DNA of 64,000 bases, from positions 634,309 to 698,308 of the forward strand of contig NZ_JASJEV010000001.1 in assembly GCF_030067675.1 (NCBI RefSeq), written 5' to 3'. Made by a program: the position numbers and the translations under genes. The notes below the pieces were generated by a model. That model saw only the letters and a program-made list of their open reading frames with translations, had not been told where the DNA came from and made no database searches. Within the stretch, counting starts at the first letter, position 1. The number at the start of each line of letters is the position of its first letter. Shown piece by piece: positions 62,353-64,000 of this stretch. Source of the stretch: Chelatococcus albus. GTDB taxonomy: Bacteria; Pseudomonadota; Alphaproteobacteria; Rhizobiales; Beijerinckiaceae.

Positions 62353-62382
62353 ATATCCTATCCTGGGGGATAGGATATGCAA
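62353..62382 (-). promoter_or_regulatory. Palindromic operator and promoter of the rcnRA-type operon
   Basis: ATATCCTATCC (62353-62363) and GGATAGGATAT (62368-62378) are a perfect 11-bp inverted repeat around TGGG, with the G/C tract flanked by A/T-rich arms seen in RcnR-class operators. On the minus strand, TTGCAT (62382-62377) and TAGGAT (62360-62355) form a promoter with 16-base spacing; its -10 lies in the palindrome, and transcription would begin at or next to the repressor ATG at 62348, suggesting a leaderless mRNA. Confidence 0.7.
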
Positions 62383-62522
62383 GCCTCCGGTCACCGCTGT
62401 CCGATGCCGCCGAACCGCCGTCCGGCCGGTCGCCCGCCCCGCTCTTGCACGTGGCGTGATTGTCATCGCCGTCCGACCTCCCTACAAAGCCGGTCCGTTC
62501 CTCATCCGACGCGGGCAGGGCC

Positions 62523-63926
62523 ATGCAGGACGTCGAAAACCAGACGGCGCCGGAGGTGCCCGCATTCCGCGACGACGGCGGCAATGTCAGCGGCGCCTTC
62601 GCGGCCCTGGTCTCGCAAGCCGTCACGACAGGGGACGCCGCGTCGCTGCGCGCGCTCGTCTCCGACCTGCACGAGGCGGATGTCGGCGCCCTCATCGAGG
62701 CGCTCGACAGCGGCGAGCGTCCGCGCTTCATCGAACTGCTCGGCGAGGACTTCGACTTCACGGCGCTGACCGAGGTCGACGATGCCGTGCGCGAGGAAAT
62801 CCTCGAGGAAATCCCGAACGAGGAGATCGCCGAGGGGGTGCGCGACCTCGAGGTGGACGACGCCGTCTACATCCTTGAGGACCTCGACGAGGAGGACAAG
62901 GCGGAGGTCCTCGACCGGCTTCCGGCCCTGGAGCGCGTCGCGCTGCAGCGCTCCCTCGAATATCCGGAGGATTCCGCCGGGCGGCGGATGCAGACGCAGT
63001 TCATCGCCGTGCCGCCGTTCTGGAGCGTCGGCCAGACCATCGATTACATGCGCGAGACGGAGGATCTGCCCGACACCTTCTACGAGATCTTCGTCATCGA
63101 TCCGGGCTACCACCTCATCGGCACGGTGCCGCTCGACAAGCTCCTGCGCTCCAAGCGGCCGATGAAGATCGGCGACATCATGAGCGAGGATCAGCACCTG
63201 ATCCGCGCAACCGACGACCAGGAGGAAGCCGCGCGCCTCTTCCAGCGCTACAACCTCGTCTCCTGCGCCGTCGTCGACGTTTCCAACCGCCTCGTCGGCG
63301 TGATGATGGTCGACGACATCGTCGACGTCATCGAGGAGGAGGCGGACGAGGACCTGAAGGCGCTCGGTGGCGTCAAGGGCGACGAGGAATTGTCCGATAC
63401 CGTGCTCTACACCGTGAAGAGCCGCTTTCCCTGGCTCTTCGCCAATCTGATCACGGCCGTTCTCGCCGCCACCGTCATCGCGTTCTTCGAACATTCCATC
63501 GAGAGGATGGTGGCGCTCGCCGTGCTCATGCCCATCGTCGCCTCCATGGGCGGCAATGCCGGCACACAGACCATGACGGTGACCGTTCGCGCCCTGGCGA
63601 CGAAGGAACTGCACCGGTCCAACGCCTGGCGCGTCATCCGTCGCGAGCTCGCGGTCGGCGCGACGAATGGCCTTGCCTTCGCGCTCATCCTCGGCAGCGT
63701 CGCCGTCGGCTGGTTCGGCATCCGCGACCTCGGCATTGTCATCGGTATGGCGATCCTCACGGTTTTGACGACGGCCGCGCTCGGAGGCATTCTGATCCCG
63801 TTGCTGTTGAGCAGGTTCGGCGTCGATCCGGCGGTCTCTTCGGGCCCCTTCGTCACCACCATCACGGATGTCGTGGGCTTCTTCTCCTTCCTGGGGATCG
63901 CGACCCTGTGGTTCGGGCTGTCGTAA
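62523..63926 (+). CDS. mgtE: Magnesium transporter MgtE
   Basis: A 467-residue Mg2+ channel. The acidic N domain (EEILEEIPNEEIAEGVRDLEVDDAVYILEDLDEEDKAEVL in pieces) and two CBS domains (RMQTQFIAVPPFWSVGQTIDYMR; VVDVSNRLVGVMMVDDIVDVI) precede five membrane segments with the PIVASMGGNAGTQTMTV and selectivity-Asp TTITDVVGFFSFLG motifs. It begins MQDVENQTAP at 62523. It is divergent from the rcnRA operon; I see no M-box riboswitch in the ~140-base leader. The sequence after 63926 holds nothing else recognisable. Confidence 0.96.
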   Translation: MQDVENQTAPEVPAFRDDGGNVSGAFAALVSQAVTTGDAASLRALVSDLHEADVGALIEALDSGERPRFIELLGEDFDFTALTEVDDAVREEILEEIPNEEIAEGVRDLEVDDAVYILEDLDEEDKAEVLDRLPALERVALQRSLEYPEDSAGRRMQTQFIAVPPFWSVGQTIDYMRETEDLPDTFYEIFVIDPGYHLIGTVPLDKLLRSKRPMKIGDIMSEDQHLIRATDDQEEAARLFQRYNLVSCAVVDVSNRLVGVMMVDDIVDVIEEEADEDLKALGGVKGDEELSDTVLYTVKSRFPWLFANLITAVLAATVIAFFEHSIERMVALAVLMPIVASMGGNAGTQTMTVTVRALATKELHRSNAWRVIRRELAVGATNGLAFALILGSVAVGWFGIRDLGIVIGMAILTVLTTAALGGILIPLLLSRFGVDPAVSSGPFVTTITDVVGFFSFLGIATLWFGLS

Positions 63927-64000
63927 ACAGATCCTCAAGGATTTCGGTCGAATCGTCGGCCATGCGCCGACGTCTTCACTCAGTCCCCATCCTTCGCCCG

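Noticed and set aside
62379-62522. Possible riboswitch (M-box type) in the mgtE leader.
   Set aside because: The leader is only ~140 bases and I see no conserved M-box helices or terminator; a covariance search would be needed to say otherwise.

Overview
This is a GC-rich chromosomal window from an alphaproteobacterium, most likely of the order Hyphomicrobiales (Rhizobiales). The evidence is the gene content: adjacent DivK and PleD, an EipB-type DUF1849 envelope protein, DUF1489 and DUF3572 proteins, a polyhydroxyalkanoate-type phasin, ClpS-ClpA, and the housekeeping order pyrB-pyrC-like, plsY, dprA, topA, rnr, DUF983, NUDIX, rpmG. Nearly all codons end in G or C. I see no rRNA, CRISPR array, insertion sequence or prophage. 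One tRNA gene, tRNA-Leu(GAG), is present. The genus cannot be fixed from sequence reading alone.

Layout. 1-3 kb: end of a branched-chain amino acid ABC transporter (livG, partial livF), two GNAT acetyltransferases and an Mpo1-like membrane protein. 3-9.5 kb: the GatCAB amidotransferase genes (gatC, gatA, then gatB further on), a PchB-like chorismate mutase overlapping gatA, a YjhX-family protein, an UPF0173 hydrolase and ruvX. 9.5-17.6 kb: small secreted proteins, an auxin-efflux-type carrier, plsY-dprA, an acyltransferase-3 protein and pyrB with a dihydroorotase homologue that has lost its metal ligands. 17.8-27.5 kb: aidB, topA, a proline iminopeptidase and the rnr-DUF983-NUDIX-rpmG cluster closed by a strong terminator. 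27.6-31.3 kb: an unexplained nested hairpin, then pleD-divK, divergent from DUF3572-dinB. 31.5-40.5 kb: VirK/DUF535, eipB, RidA, a glycerophosphodiesterase, a FemAB-like protein with an odd low-GC3 insertion, a chemoreceptor, a HIT protein and azlCD. 40.5-49.6 kb: clpS-clpA, phasin, a D-Ala-D-Ala carboxypeptidase with a SPOR domain, an overlapping VWA/DnaJ pair, panC and small proteins. 49.6-59.4 kb: the two subunits of 3-methylcrotonyl-CoA carboxylase (mccA, mccB) separated by an MFS transporter, a PCMT-like methyltransferase, RidA and an SDR, followed by lipB. 59.4-64 kb: an orphan FliN-type protein, tRNA-Leu, a secreted helix-hairpin-helix protein, a CAP-domain lipoprotein, an RcnR/RcnA-type metal-efflux operon with a perfect palindromic operator, and mgtE.

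How the genes work together. Several coherent functions appear: Gln/Asn-tRNA formation (gatCAB), pyrimidine synthesis (pyrB plus its probable structural partner), cell-cycle phosphorelay output (DivK, PleD), regulated proteolysis (ClpS-ClpA), leucine breakdown (MccA-MccB, possibly AidB-like dehydrogenase), polyester granule coating (phasin), motility (chemoreceptor, FliN) and metal homeostasis (RcnRA-like, MgtE). No large novel operon stands out. The most unusual features are the catalytically dead-looking PyrC homologue, the palindrome-containing in-frame insertion in the FemAB-like gene, the nested hairpin after rpmG, the operator that overlaps the start of the RcnR-like gene, and a probable frameshifted secreted-protein gene near 50.15 kb.
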